Below, piece by piece: positions 1 through 8,425 of a stretch of DNA of 33,213 nucleotides. The DNA comes from a virus, in IMG/VR virus record IMGVR_UViG_3300033993_003275, positions 1 through 33,213 of that record, one strand, 5' to 3'. Each line of letters begins with the position of its first letter. Position 1 is the stretch's first letter. A program made the position numbers and the translations under genes. The notes under the pieces are model-generated. The model worked only from the letters and a program-made list of their open reading frames with translations. It ran no database searches and was not told the DNA's origin.

Positions 1-555
1 CAGGGCCTCGAGGTCGACGGCGAGATGCGCGGCGGCGCCGAGCACTCGTTCGGCGGTCCGCCCGGCTGCGTGCCCGTGCGCGTCGTCGACGTGTCCGACG
101 CCGAGGCCGACGCCATGACCCTCGCGGACAACGCCCGCGGCCTGCAGGGCACCGACAGCGCCGAGGCGATCGTCGCGATGGCGGCGCAGTTCGGCCGCGA
201 CGCCGCCGTGATGAGCGACATGGGCTTCGGCGGCGAGGCGCTGGATGCGCTCGTGAAGGCCGCGGGCGACGCGGTGCTGGCGTCGGGGCCGCAGGCTCCT
301 CGCGACGGCATCAAAGCGGGCGACGCTTCGGCAGAGTGGGAGGGGATGCCGGACTACGAGTCGCAGGATCACAAGTCGCACCGTCACATCGTCGTGCACT
401 TCGCAAGCGACGAGGACTTTGACGAATTCGCGCGACTCATTGGAGCGACGTTTCCGGGCGGCTCCAAGTCAACGTGGTTTCCTCCTCGCACGGAGGCAGG
501 CGAAGAGCGCGAGGTCGGATGCTTCTCTGACCGTGCGTACGTTGAGGCGGACTGA
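1..555 (+). CDS. ParB/sulfiredoxin-fold domain protein, 5' truncated
   Basis: The frame is open from base 1, so the N-terminus lies outside the window. What remains (about 184 residues) begins within a ParB-N-like fold, with the run VPVRVVDVSDAEADAMTLAD followed by NARG. This resembles the part of phage ParB-like proteins after their catalytic GxRR box. The C-terminal third (around HRHIVVHFASDEDFDEFARL, then STWFPP) matches a tail I recall from phage ParB-like proteins encoded next to terminase. A role in DNA binding or nicking near packaging is family knowledge, not shown here. The stop lies one base before the glycosyltransferase start, so the two are probably co-translated. Codons from about 330 onward are less GC-rich at third positions than downstream structural genes. 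Confidence 0.65.
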   Translation, partial: QGLEVDGEMRGGAEHSFGGPPGCVPVRVVDVSDAEADAMTLADNARGLQGTDSAEAIVAMAAQFGRDAAVMSDMGFGGEALDALVKAAGDAVLASGPQAPRDGIKAGDASAEWEGMPDYESQDHKSHRHIVVHFASDEDFDEFARLIGATFPGGSKSTWFPPRTEAGEEREVGCFSDRAYVEAD

Positions 556-556
556 A

Positions 557-1432
557 ATGCTTCCGCGCTTCCCGCTGTATGTGCCCACGAAGGGGCGATG
601 GACGAAGCGGCTCACATCGAACGCACTCACCGAGCAGGGCGTACCGCACTACCTCGTAGTTGAGCCGCAGGAGGTCGAGCAGTACGAGCGCGCCTCGCGC
701 GGGTCTCTCGCGACGGTGCTTCCGCTCGACATGGCCTACAAGTCCCGGTACGAGCTCTGCGACGACCTCGGCCTGACGAAGAGCACCGGCCCCGGTCCAG
801 CGCGCAACTTCATCTGGGATCACTCCATCGCCAACGGCCACGCGTGGCACTGGGTGATGGACGACAACATTTATCGGTTCGATCGACTCCACACCAACAA
901 GAAGATCGCCTGCCGCACTCCGGCGTTCTGGCGCGCGCAAGAAGACTTCGTTTTGCGCTACGCGAACGTCTCGATGGCGGGACCGAACTACTTCATGTTC
1001 GTTGATTGCCGCAGCAAGAGGTCGCCGTTCGTCACGAATACGCGCATCTACTCATGCAATCTCATCCGCAACGACGTGCCGTTCCGATGGCGCGGGCGGT
1101 ACAACGAAGACACGATCCTCTCGCTCGATATGCTCAAAGCGGGTTGGTGCACGGTTCAGTTCAACGCTTTTCTTCAGTGGAAGGTGGCGACGCAAACCCT
1201 TGGAGGCGGCAACACGGCCGAGTTCTATGCGAAGGAAGGCACCGCTCCGAAGAGCGAGATGCTCAAGGCAGTGCACCCCGACGTGACGCGCCTCGTGTGG
1301 AAGTTCAACCGCCACCACCACCACGTCGACTACAAGCGATTCAAGCAACCGCTGCTGCGCAAGCCTGACGCCGTGATGGAGTCACCGACCGCCGCCGCGA
1401 TGCGTCTCGTCACGCGTGAGAAGCGCGCCTGA
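557..1432 (+). CDS. TET-associated glycosyltransferase-like protein (TAGT family)
   Basis: This 291-residue protein starts with LPRFPLYVPTKGRW, continues with VPHYLVVEPQEVEQY, then GPARNFIWDHSIANGHAWHW and an acidic MDDNIYRF motif at about residues 101-108. That series matches the phage TET-associated glycosyltransferases, GT-A-like enzymes proposed or shown to add sugars to 5-hydroxymethylated pyrimidines in phage DNA. The DDN is the likely metal/nucleotide-sugar site; a second acidic segment (YNEDT) lies near residue 200. The start at 557 is one base after the upstream stop, and the gene ends in TGATG shared with the terminase small subunit. No TET/JBP dioxygenase is in the window, so its substrate is unknown. 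Third positions hold more A/T than in neighbouring genes, which suggests separate acquisition. Confidence 0.72.
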   Translation: MLPRFPLYVPTKGRWTKRLTSNALTEQGVPHYLVVEPQEVEQYERASRGSLATVLPLDMAYKSRYELCDDLGLTKSTGPGPARNFIWDHSIANGHAWHWVMDDNIYRFDRLHTNKKIACRTPAFWRAQEDFVLRYANVSMAGPNYFMFVDCRSKRSPFVTNTRIYSCNLIRNDVPFRWRGRYNEDTILSLDMLKAGWCTVQFNAFLQWKVATQTLGGGNTAEFYAKEGTAPKSEMLKAVHPDVTRLVWKFNRHHHHVDYKRFKQPLLRKPDAVMESPTAAAMRLVTREKRA

Positions 1433-1875
1433 TGGGTCGCGCGCACGCCATCACGCGCGAGAAGCGCGACCGGCTGCTGAACGCCCTGCGCGCGGGCGCG
1501 CTCTACCGCGACGCCGCGGAGAGCGCGGGCATCCCCTGGCGCACATGGATGGACTGGTCGAAGAGCGTGCGCGAGGGGGCGTGCACGAACGACGACGTGC
1601 GCGAGCTCGTCGAGCGGGCGCGCGAGGCGTACGCCGCCGCCAACGTCGGCCTTGCGGCGACCGTCTCGAAGGCGGCGCAGAAAGACTGGCGCGCCGCCGC
1701 GTGGCAGCTCGACCACCGCCGCGGCGACCCGAAGGCGCGGCACGACGCGCGGCGCGCGCGGTGGGAGGCTGACATTGCCAAGGCCGAGGCCGACAAGGCC
1801 GCTGCGGGGCAGCAGACGCCGACCGTCGTGATCGAGCTGCCCGCGTCGCTGGTGCGCCCGCGCGAGGCGACGTGA
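1432..1875 (+). CDS. Terminase small subunit-like protein
   Basis: This is a 147-residue basic protein. Its N-terminal helix-turn-helix segment (TREKRDRLLNALRAGALYRD, then AAESAGIPWRTWMDW at residues 8-42) is typical of DNA-recognition subunits of phage terminase. A charged helical stretch, rich in Ala, Arg and Glu, forms the middle, and a short hydrophobic tail (PTVVIELPASL) may contact the large subunit. The A of the upstream TGA is the A of its ATG, and it ends in a GTGA overlap with the large subunit. Position and HTH support the call; the family is very divergent, so the assignment rests partly on context. Confidence 0.72.
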   Translation: MGRAHAITREKRDRLLNALRAGALYRDAAESAGIPWRTWMDWSKSVREGACTNDDVRELVERAREAYAAANVGLAATVSKAAQKDWRAAAWQLDHRRGDPKARHDARRARWEADIAKAEADKAAAGQQTPTVVIELPASLVRPREAT

Positions 1876-3200
1876 TCGCCGCCGCGCAGCCGCTCGACCG
1901 CGTGGTGGTCACCTACGCCCCGCACGAACGGCAGCAGGCCATCCACGACGCGCCTGAGGCCGAGGTGTGGGCCGCGTGCGGCTACGGCACCGGCAAGACA
2001 ACGCTGGCCGTTTGGGAGGCGTTCTCGCTCGCGACGCAGACGCACCCCGGCTTCGCTGGCATCGTCGCCGCGCCGACGTTCCCGCTGTTGTTCCAGAGCT
2101 GGTTCACGGAGTGGGAGCGCAACATCCCGCGCGCCTGCTGGCGGTTCAGCCGCGACCCTTTGTTCGGCGCGTACCTCGCGATCCCGACGCCTGCTGGCGA
2201 GTCGCGCATCTGGCTGCGCTCGACCGTCGCGACCGAGAGCCTCGAGGGGATGAACGCGGCGTGGCTGGTGTTCGACGAGGCGACGCGCGAGCGGTCGCAC
2301 GACCCCATCCGCGTGCTCGCGGCGCGTCTGCGTCGAGGACATCCGGGGCGCCAGCGTCGGCAGCTCGTGATCGGCCCGCCGCAGACGCGGGGCCATTGGA
2401 CGGCGTTGGACTTCGGGACCGGCCCCGGCGAGGGACGCACCGGCGACGCGCTGTCGTGGACCGACGGCAGGCGCCGCGTCGTGCGCGCGCGCACCCGTGA
2501 CAACCCGCACCTGCCGTCGGACTTCGAGGCGTCGCTCCGCTCGCGCCCCGGCGCCACGAAGGCTTGGTGCCGCCAGTGGCTTGATGCCGAGTTCGGCAGC
2601 GTCGAGGGGCAGGTGTACGAGAGCTTCTCGCGCGACGTGCACGTACGCCGCGCGGGCGACCTCGCGGGGCGCAGTTGGGCTGACGTGATCGTCGCTGTTG
2701 ACTGGGGCTGGACGCACCCCGGCGTCGCGCTGGTGCTCGCCACCGACGGAGCGGACCTCTACGTCATCCACGAGGAAGTCCACCGAGGGAAGGTCGTCGC
2801 GGCGACCTCCGACGGGTGGCTCCCGATCATCGCGGACCTGTGCAGGCGCTACCGCGCGACGCGGGTGTTCTGCGACCCGTCGCAGCCGGGACACATCGAG
2901 AGCGTCGGGCGCTACCTGCGCGGCGCCGCGCGCACCTACGAGGCGCGCAACGACGTGGGCGAGGGCCTGAGGCGCGTCAGCGCCCTGCTTGAGTGGACCG
3001 TCGAGCGCGTGCAGAGCGGCCCTGTGCTCGGGCGCAGCGCGCTGTGGATCTCAGACGCCTGCGCGCATACGATCGGGGAGTTCGAGTCGTACTCGCGGCG
3101 GCGCGGCCGCGACGGCGCCTTCACCGAGGACGTCGACAAGATCAACGACGACGCGATGGACGCGCTGAGATACGGCGTGATGGAGCTGCACCGTGGATGA
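1872..3200 (+). CDS. terL: Terminase large subunit
   Basis: This 442-residue protein is the ATP-driven DNA packaging motor and nuclease. The Walker A loop GYGTGKT is at residues 37-43 and the Walker B WLVFDE ends at residue 136. The RNase H-like nuclease domain starts with VIVAVDWGW (Asp at 277), includes a second acidic box FCDPSQPG (around 335), and ends with DKINDDAMDALRYG, the usual last acidic cluster. Length is normal for the family. The GTG start overlaps the small-subunit stop by four bases, and the end overlaps the portal start. The protein acts at the prohead portal vertex. Confidence 0.95.
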   Translation: MIAAAQPLDRVVVTYAPHERQQAIHDAPEAEVWAACGYGTGKTTLAVWEAFSLATQTHPGFAGIVAAPTFPLLFQSWFTEWERNIPRACWRFSRDPLFGAYLAIPTPAGESRIWLRSTVATESLEGMNAAWLVFDEATRERSHDPIRVLAARLRRGHPGRQRRQLVIGPPQTRGHWTALDFGTGPGEGRTGDALSWTDGRRRVVRARTRDNPHLPSDFEASLRSRPGATKAWCRQWLDAEFGSVEGQVYESFSRDVHVRRAGDLAGRSWADVIVAVDWGWTHPGVALVLATDGADLYVIHEEVHRGKVVAATSDGWLPIIADLCRRYRATRVFCDPSQPGHIESVGRYLRGAARTYEARNDVGEGLRRVSALLEWTVERVQSGPVLGRSALWISDACAHTIGEFESYSRRRGRDGAFTEDVDKINDDAMDALRYGVMELHRG

Positions 3201-4725
3201 CCGACACACGTTCGACGAGGCCCGTGGCTGGCACGCGTTCCTGAGCGACGCCTATCGAGGCGGATGGCACTGGGAGCACCCGAGCTCACCGACGCTCGGC
3301 ACCGCGCGGCTCTACGGCTACGAGCTGCGCCGCACCGAGAGCGGTCGAGAGGTCGCCGTCGAGGTACCGCGCGGCACGGAGCGCACGTACCTCGTCCCGT
3401 GGCAGGGCGAGCAGCCCGCCGACTTCCGACGCCGTCGGCATCTCGCGTTCTACGCGAACCTGACGGAGCCGGTGGTCGACGCCTACGCCGACGCGGTTGC
3501 GCCTGGCGTGTCGCGCGACCTGAGCGACCTCGGCCCCTACGTGCAGGATCTCGACGGCGAGGGATGCCGGTGGCCCGAGCACGTCAGCAACGTCGCGAGG
3601 CAGATCGCGGTGCACGGCGCCTGCGCCGTCGTGATCGAGCCGCCGCGCCGCAACGCGGCGACGACGCGCGAGGAAGAGATCGCCGCGAAGGTCAGCGTTC
3701 GCGCGCGGGTCATCCCGCCGACCGCGTGGGCGTGGGCGCGCTACGACGACGACGGGCTCGCGGAGTTCGCGTACGCCGACGACGCCGTGGTCGACGAGAC
3801 GCGCCAGACGCAGGTGGTTACGATCTGGCGCTACACGCGCGAGGGCTGGGAGCGTCACGTCGCCAGCCTCGGCACGTCGCAGGGCGTCGGCGAGGCTGTG
3901 CTCGGCCAGCCGGTGTCCAGCGGTCCCAACGCCGTCCCCGGCAAGGTTCCCGTCGTGTTCGCGGCGCACCGTCGCGACCCGCTCTCGCGCGTGCCCTCGG
4001 GCCGCTCCCTCGCGGCGACACCGGCGGCGATCGGGCGACAGGTGTACCAGTTGCTCTCGCAGGTCGAGGACACGCAGCGTCGGGCGCCGCCGTTCCTGTC
4101 GGTGCCGACGACGGCGCGCGGTGGCATCGAGCCCGAGGTTGACCTGCGCGTCGGCCCCGGCACCGCGCTCCCTGCGCCCGAGGGCGCGGGCTCGCCGCAG
4201 TGGGTGACGTTCCCGCCGGACAGCCTCACCGACCTGCGCACGCACTGCCTGTTCCTCATCGCGCTCGCCTACCGGACCGCTGGCCTCGAAGTTCAGGCCG
4301 ACCAGAGCGCGCAGACGCAGAGCGGCGAGGCGCTGCGTGTGAGGTCGCGGGACTTCGAGGCGCGGGCTCGGCAGTTCGCGCAGGATCTCGAAGCGTACGA
4401 GCGCAAGGCGCTGTCGCTGGTGGCCGACCTGCTCGGCGTCGACCTCGACCGCATCACCGTGACGCTGACCTACCCGAAGCGTTTCGTGGCCGACGACCCC
4501 GCCGAGGCGCTTGCGAAGGCGACGCTGCTGCTGACGCAGGTCGGCGACCGCATCGGCGCGACGGGCACGGTGCTCGCGATCCGGCAGGCGATCAGTGCCG
4601 CGCTCGCGCTCGATGACGAGACGCTCGCGAAGGTCGTCGCGCAGATCGAGACCGAGTACGCAGAGTCCGAGCAGGAGCGCGAGGGCAGGCCCTCGCAGCC
4701 GCCGCCGCCGCCAGCCGAGGAGTGA
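3193..4725 (+). CDS. Portal protein
   Basis: This 510-residue protein lies directly after terL, the normal portal position and size. The N-terminal part has FRRRRHLAFYANLTEPVVDA, typical of portal families of the DUF4055 kind. The C-terminal half has DQSAQTQSGEALRVRSRDFE and a long helical segment up to DLDRITVTLTYPKRF, the stem/crown arrangement of phage portals. It would form the dodecameric channel through which DNA is packed. The GTG start lies inside the last codons of terL. The tail ends in a proline-rich segment after Glu/Gln/Arg-rich helices. Confidence 0.85.
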   Translation: MDDRHTFDEARGWHAFLSDAYRGGWHWEHPSSPTLGTARLYGYELRRTESGREVAVEVPRGTERTYLVPWQGEQPADFRRRRHLAFYANLTEPVVDAYADAVAPGVSRDLSDLGPYVQDLDGEGCRWPEHVSNVARQIAVHGACAVVIEPPRRNAATTREEEIAAKVSVRARVIPPTAWAWARYDDDGLAEFAYADDAVVDETRQTQVVTIWRYTREGWERHVASLGTSQGVGEAVLGQPVSSGPNAVPGKVPVVFAAHRRDPLSRVPSGRSLAATPAAIGRQVYQLLSQVEDTQRRAPPFLSVPTTARGGIEPEVDLRVGPGTALPAPEGAGSPQWVTFPPDSLTDLRTHCLFLIALAYRTAGLEVQADQSAQTQSGEALRVRSRDFEARARQFAQDLEAYERKALSLVADLLGVDLDRITVTLTYPKRFVADDPAEALAKATLLLTQVGDRIGATGTVLAIRQAISAALALDDETLAKVVAQIETEYAESEQEREGRPSQPPPPPAEE

Positions 4726-4728
4726 TCC

Positions 4729-5187
4729 ATGGCCGTCGTCCCGATCAGAGGTCTCACTCGTCTCCGCGAGATCGACAAGGCCGCGGCGCTCGCCATGGCC
4801 GCGATCGGGCGCGTCCCTGGCGCAGCCATCGTCCTCCCCAACGACGCGCTGCAGAAGCTCCGGTGGCTTGAGCGCGGAGGCCGGGACTTCCGCGAGGTCA
4901 CCAACGTCATGAAGGCCGAGGTCAACGACGCCTTCGTCGACGCCCTCCGCAAGGTCGCTGCGGGCAAGGCGCCGGTCAGCGCGCCGTGGAAGGCCGCAGC
5001 CGAGGCGTACCGCGACAGGCTCGCGACGCGCCTCGCGACGAGCGGTGGCGACGTGCGGAGTCGCTTGCGCAAGCTCAAGCCCTCGACCATCCGCCGCAAG
5101 GGCCACAGCCGCATCGGCGTCGACAGCGGCCTGCTGCTGAAGCAGGTCTCGACAGCAGCGACGCGAGTGACGAGAGAGAACGCATGA
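4729..5187 (+). CDS. Head-morphogenesis-like protein
   Basis: This is a 152-residue basic, largely helical protein. The C-terminal box LKPSTIRRKGHSRIGVDSGL, followed by LLLK, resembles phage virion-morphogenesis or HK97 gp10-like neck proteins, which carry a PLxxxTIxRKG...IDTGxLL signature. Placement between portal and capsid fits a minor head or assembly protein. The ATG is three bases after the portal stop. The gene ends in an ATGA overlap with the next small gene. The exact role is inferred from this motif and position only. Confidence 0.55.
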   Translation: MAVVPIRGLTRLREIDKAAALAMAAIGRVPGAAIVLPNDALQKLRWLERGGRDFREVTNVMKAEVNDAFVDALRKVAAGKAPVSAPWKAAAEAYRDRLATRLATSGGDVRSRLRKLKPSTIRRKGHSRIGVDSGLLLKQVSTAATRVTRENA

Positions 5188-5435
5188 CCCCAACATGGCT
5201 CCGCACCCATGACGACGCGCTCGACCTCCTGCGCTACGCCGTGCCCGGCGCAGTGATCGAGCTCGCGCCGACGCGCGCTGGCGGTGATGGCGCGCGCGCG
5301 TACCAAATCACGCTCGTCGGAGCGCGCGTGCGCGTCTCGGGCGGCGACGTGTACCACCTGCCCTGCCTAGCCGCGCCGATCGCTCGTCGAGCGCGCGAAA
5401 TCGCAGACGGCCTGCGGGATGCGGCGCGACAGTGA
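5184..5435 (+). CDS. Small hypothetical protein of the head module
   Basis: This 83-residue protein has no domain I recognise. It reads as a compact alpha/beta protein: an N-terminal helix (TWLRTHDDALDLLRYAVPGA), beta strands (YQITLVGARVRVSGGDVYHL) and a C-terminal helix (ARREIADGL-like). The ATG overlaps the preceding stop as ATGA and the stop overlaps the next GTG as GTGA, so it is embedded in the head operon. High GC at third positions and the two overlaps support real coding. Confidence 0.6.
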   Translation: MTPTWLRTHDDALDLLRYAVPGAVIELAPTRAGGDGARAYQITLVGARVRVSGGDVYHLPCLAAPIARRAREIADGLRDAARQ

Positions 5436-6019
5436 TTGCGCTTGACACCAGCGGCGTGAGAGACTCGACGGGCATGGACCCCGTGACGACCCCTCCCGCG
5501 CCTGCGCCCGCGCCCGCACCAGCTGTCGTGGTGCCGACTCCGACCCCCGCCGTGGTCGTGCCAGCGCCGCCGCCTGCGCCCGCCGTCGTCGTGCCGCCTG
5601 TCGTCGCACCGCCTCCGGTCGTCGAGCCGCACAAGGCCCCGCCTGCGCCCGCGCACGACGGCCACGACGTGATGCGCCGCGCCCTTGTGCGGAGCGAGGT
5701 GGTGCGGGTCGCCGAGAAGGTCGGAGCGATCGACTCCGACACCGTGCTTGCCCTCGTCGCCGATCAATTTACTGTCGCCGACGATGGGCGCGTGGTGGTG
5801 TCGCGCGACCCGCGGCAGACCATCGAGGACCACCTCCGCAGCTACCTCGCGAGCAAGCCCTTCCTGCTCAAGCCGCTCGCGCCCGCTGGTGGCTCGCCCG
5901 CGTCGGCGGTCGTCGTGCCGCCGACTGCGCCCGCGCCTGTCGACCTGTCGACCTCGGCTGGTCTGACCGACCTTGCACGCAAGACCGCGGTCGCCCTCGG
6001 GCTGCGCCGGGCTGGGTGA
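5432..6019 (+). CDS. Proline-rich scaffold-like protein
   Basis: The 195-residue protein has three parts. A low-complexity N-terminal region of Pro/Ala/Val repeats (PAPAPAPAVVVPTPTPAVVV and similar) covers about residues 20-70. A folded segment VVRVAEKVGAIDSDTVLALV, then a strand and a helix ending in YLASKPFLLKP, covers about 85-150. A further Pro-rich linker and a C-terminal helix TDLARKTAVALGLRR end the protein. The middle part resembles capsid scaffolds, which often carry a residues-then-KPYLL ending, and the gene sits just before the capsid gene. The GTG at 5432 overlaps the upstream stop; an ATG at 5474 is an alternative start. Confidence 0.5.
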   Translation: MIALDTSGVRDSTGMDPVTTPPAPAPAPAPAVVVPTPTPAVVVPAPPPAPAVVVPPVVAPPPVVEPHKAPPAPAHDGHDVMRRALVRSEVVRVAEKVGAIDSDTVLALVADQFTVADDGRVVVSRDPRQTIEDHLRSYLASKPFLLKPLAPAGGSPASAVVVPPTAPAPVDLSTSAGLTDLARKTAVALGLRRAG

Positions 6020-6022
6020 GCG

Positions 6023-6412
6023 ATGCCAGTGCCCGACCGCTATCGCGGCATCAACTTCGCGCCGCCGCAAGGCGTCGTCGAAGCGCTGCGTCGTGGTCTG
6101 GCGCTGCATGAGCAGGGCTACTCGGGCGACGGCCTCCAGCCTGCGACGGTCGCGTGGGCCACGCGCATGGCAAGCGGCGACGACGTGACCTTCGAGAAGG
6201 CACGCACCATGAACGCGTGGTTCGCTCGCCACGACAACCCAGTGGAGCGGCGCGCGCGCGAGCGCGACAAGCAGTCGCCTGCCTACGTCGCGTGGCTGCT
6301 CTGGGGCGGCGACGCTGGCATGGCATGGGCAGCCAAGCTCGTCCGTCAGATGGACGCCGCCGACAACGAAGACCTCACCGCTCGCGCTAGGGCGAGCAGG
6401 AGCAACGGCTAG
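6023..6412 (+). CDS. Conserved phage head-region protein of unknown function
   Basis: This 129-residue protein has INFAPPQGVVEALRRGLALH, a central ATRMASGDDVTFEKARTMNAW helix pair, and the C-terminal box YVAWLLWGGDAGMAWAAKLV followed by RQMDAAD. This combination recurs in phage head clusters, often fused to or beside prohead protease or Mu gpF-like proteins, but I know no established activity. The start is four bases after the scaffold-like gene. The 47-base gap downstream leads to the capsid gene. Confidence 0.6.
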   Translation: MPVPDRYRGINFAPPQGVVEALRRGLALHEQGYSGDGLQPATVAWATRMASGDDVTFEKARTMNAWFARHDNPVERRARERDKQSPAYVAWLLWGGDAGMAWAAKLVRQMDAADNEDLTARARASRSNG

Positions 6413-6459
6413 ACCCGGCCCCGCCGCGCGCTCTGGCCCTCGCGTGAAAGACACGCATC

Positions 6460-7395
6460 ATGTCCCAGACGAACGCCCTCCTCGCGGGCATCGCAGTGCG
6501 AGAGAACGTCAGCCCCGGCATCCCCGTCGACCTCGTGTCGCGGCCGACCGACCTGTACAACCTGCTCCTCCAGAACGGCCTCGTCGTGCCCTCGAACGGC
6601 GCGCAGCCGTTCGAGTGGAACGTGCAGTACAGCAGCACGGACAACGCCGAGATCTTCGTGGAGAACCAGGCGATCGGCAGCACCAACCGCCGCAACCTCG
6701 CGCGCGCCGTGCTGTCGCCCTTCTACCTCCGCGCGGTGGCCAGCGTGACGGGTCACGTCCTCGATCAGGTGGCGCGCGGCGGCACCTTCGAGGATCTGCT
6801 CCAGGCCGAGATCGCCAACGCGACGAAGGATCTCTACAGCCTGCTGGAGTCCACGCTGCTCGGCTCGACGCAGGATCGCGGCATCGCGTCGATCGTCGAC
6901 AGCGGCGACACCTACGCGGGCCTCGCTCCCGGCTCCTACTCGACGTGGGCGGCGTACGAGCAGGGCATCGGCGGCGCGCTCAGCGCGGCGGTCATGCACG
7001 ACACCTACGAGGCGCTGACCACGGTGCCCTACAACGCGACGCCGAGCGTGATCCTCTGCGCCGCCAACCAGATCACCAACTACGTCTCGATCATGGGCGC
7101 GAGCTCGTCCTACTCGCGGATGAACCTGCCGCTCTCTGGCCCGGTCGACCTCGGGCTCCTCCGGTCGGCGCCGACCTACAACGGCATCCCGCTGATCAAC
7201 ATCCGCCGGATGACGACGACCGAGATGTACTGGCTCGACCTCTCGTCGGGCGTGCAGCTCGTGATGCACCGCGACCTGAAGGTGGAGAACCTCGCGAAGG
7301 TCAACGACAACCAGGAAGTCGTCGCGTCGATGGCGTGCGCACTCAAGGTCGCCAACCGCCGCAAGCACGGCAAGCTCACCGGCATTACGGCCTGA
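6460..7395 (+). CDS. Major capsid protein
   Basis: This 311-residue protein is consistent with an HK97-fold major capsid protein in length, position and pattern. It has an N-terminal arm with ENVSPGIPVDLVSRPTDLYN, an E-loop-like strand (FEWNVQYSSTDNAEIFVENQ), a long spine helix region (TFEDLLQAEIANATKDLYSL), and a C-terminal P-domain (YNGIPLINIRRMTTTEMYWL, then GVQLVMHRDLKVENLAKVND). No protease-cleavage delta domain is visible at the N-terminus, so a separate scaffold is likely. The region before the ATG (GTGAAAGACACGCATC) lacks a strong Shine-Dalgarno sequence, which is odd for the most abundant virion protein. Confidence 0.8.
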   Translation: MSQTNALLAGIAVRENVSPGIPVDLVSRPTDLYNLLLQNGLVVPSNGAQPFEWNVQYSSTDNAEIFVENQAIGSTNRRNLARAVLSPFYLRAVASVTGHVLDQVARGGTFEDLLQAEIANATKDLYSLLESTLLGSTQDRGIASIVDSGDTYAGLAPGSYSTWAAYEQGIGGALSAAVMHDTYEALTTVPYNATPSVILCAANQITNYVSIMGASSSYSRMNLPLSGPVDLGLLRSAPTYNGIPLINIRRMTTTEMYWLDLSSGVQLVMHRDLKVENLAKVNDNQEVVASMACALKVANRRKHGKLTGITA

Positions 7396-7410
7396 TAGGA
7401 GGACACGACC

Positions 7411-7752
7411 ATGGGCGCATTCACGTCTGTCACTCAGCTCTCCAACGAGTTCGGCGTTCACGAGCGCCGCGCTGTCGTCACCGCCGTCGGCCCTGCGTCC
7501 TACGACGCGGGCGGCTCGGTGATCAACCTGTCGTCCCTCGCGGGCGGTGGCTTCACCAAGGTCTACGGGGTCAAGCTCATCGGCCAGCCGACCGCTGCCG
7601 ACGACAAGTACCAGCCGACCTTCATCACCGCGGCGTCCTACGCGGCCGCCACGGGCAAGCTGAAGGTGCGTGACATCAGCGCCGCGAGCGACGCCGAGGC
7701 GAGCGGTGACCTCTCTGCCGTGACCTTCGTCCTCGAAGTCACGGGCGTCTGA
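7411..7752 (+). CDS. Capsid decoration-like or minor head protein
   Basis: This 113-residue protein is Gly/Ala/Ser/Val-rich and reads as mostly beta (RRAVVTAVGPASYDAGGSVI, FTKVYGVKLIG, AVTFVLEVTGV). It follows the capsid gene after 15 bases with a clear ribosome-binding site (TAGGAGGACACGACCATG). Small beta proteins directly after the capsid gene are often decoration or cement proteins, but no specific motif proves this. Confidence 0.5.
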   Translation: MGAFTSVTQLSNEFGVHERRAVVTAVGPASYDAGGSVINLSSLAGGGFTKVYGVKLIGQPTAADDKYQPTFITAASYAAATGKLKVRDISAASDAEASGDLSAVTFVLEVTGV

Positions 7753-7774
7753 CCAACCAAGGAGCCTCTCAATC

Positions 7775-8425
7775 GTGATCGTCCTCCCTCTCGCCTTCGA
7801 CCGCTGGGCCACCGTCGAGCACCTCGGGGATCAGTCGCGCCGCGCGTACGTGGCCGACGAACTCCGACGACTCGATCGCGATGGCGTGCCCCTCCTCACG
7901 GTGGCACTCGCGCAGACCGACGATGCAGTCCGCCACCTCGCGGTGACGATGCTGCGCGACAACGCCGACGGCGAGGGGAAGACGATCTACGACCACGGAC
8001 GGCAATGGATGCTCGCGCTCGTCGAGGGCGAGAACCCGCCCGACCGCGACGCGCAGGGGCGGTTGATGCCACCGGAGCTCAAGGGCAAGGTGCTGCGGAC
8101 CAAGGTCGGCAACCTCGGCGGCAACGTGCCCGCCACTGCGGACAAGCACGAACTCTCGCGATGGAACGCCGAGGCTCGCCAGGCGCGCGAGCGAAGCCGC
8201 GGCGACCTGTATCGCTACGTCGACATCACCCGCAAGGCGTCGCCGTTTGCGATCGAGGACGCCATCAAGGTGCTGTCAATGTGGGGCGTCGGCGTCGCTC
8301 CGAAGCAGTACCGTCGCGCCTCGACTCCCGATCGGCGCGGCGTGGTCGAGGAGTCCAACGGCCAGTGCCAGTGGCTCGTCGAGGAGCACACGCCGAAGTC
8401 CACCAGCTCGCGCAAGGTCGCCTGA
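7775..8425 (+). CDS. Hypothetical head/neck-module protein
   Basis: The 216-residue protein starts at a GTG with AAGGAG eleven bases upstream. It has a hydrophobic N-terminal strand (IVLPLAFDRW) and charged helices. A central segment (KGKVLRTKVGNLGGNVPATA) and a C-terminal region (SPFAIEDAIKVLSMWGVGVA, then PKQYRR) complete it. I recognise no family. Its position between capsid and connector genes and its coupled stop/start (TGATG) with the next gene suggest a role in head completion. Confidence 0.55.
   Translation: MIVLPLAFDRWATVEHLGDQSRRAYVADELRRLDRDGVPLLTVALAQTDDAVRHLAVTMLRDNADGEGKTIYDHGRQWMLALVEGENPPDRDAQGRLMPPELKGKVLRTKVGNLGGNVPATADKHELSRWNAEARQARERSRGDLYRYVDITRKASPFAIEDAIKVLSMWGVGVAPKQYRRASTPDRRGVVEESNGQCQWLVEEHTPKSTSSRKVA

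Noticed and set aside
1503-2894. Minus-strand frame of 463 codons opposite the terminase genes
   Set aside because: Antisense shadow of terL with Walker motifs on the other strand; no start signal or recognisable domain.
3286-5196. Long minus-strand open frame of 636 codons opposite the portal
   Set aside because: Arg/Asp/Val-rich antisense shadow; the + frame holds portal features and overlapping junctions.
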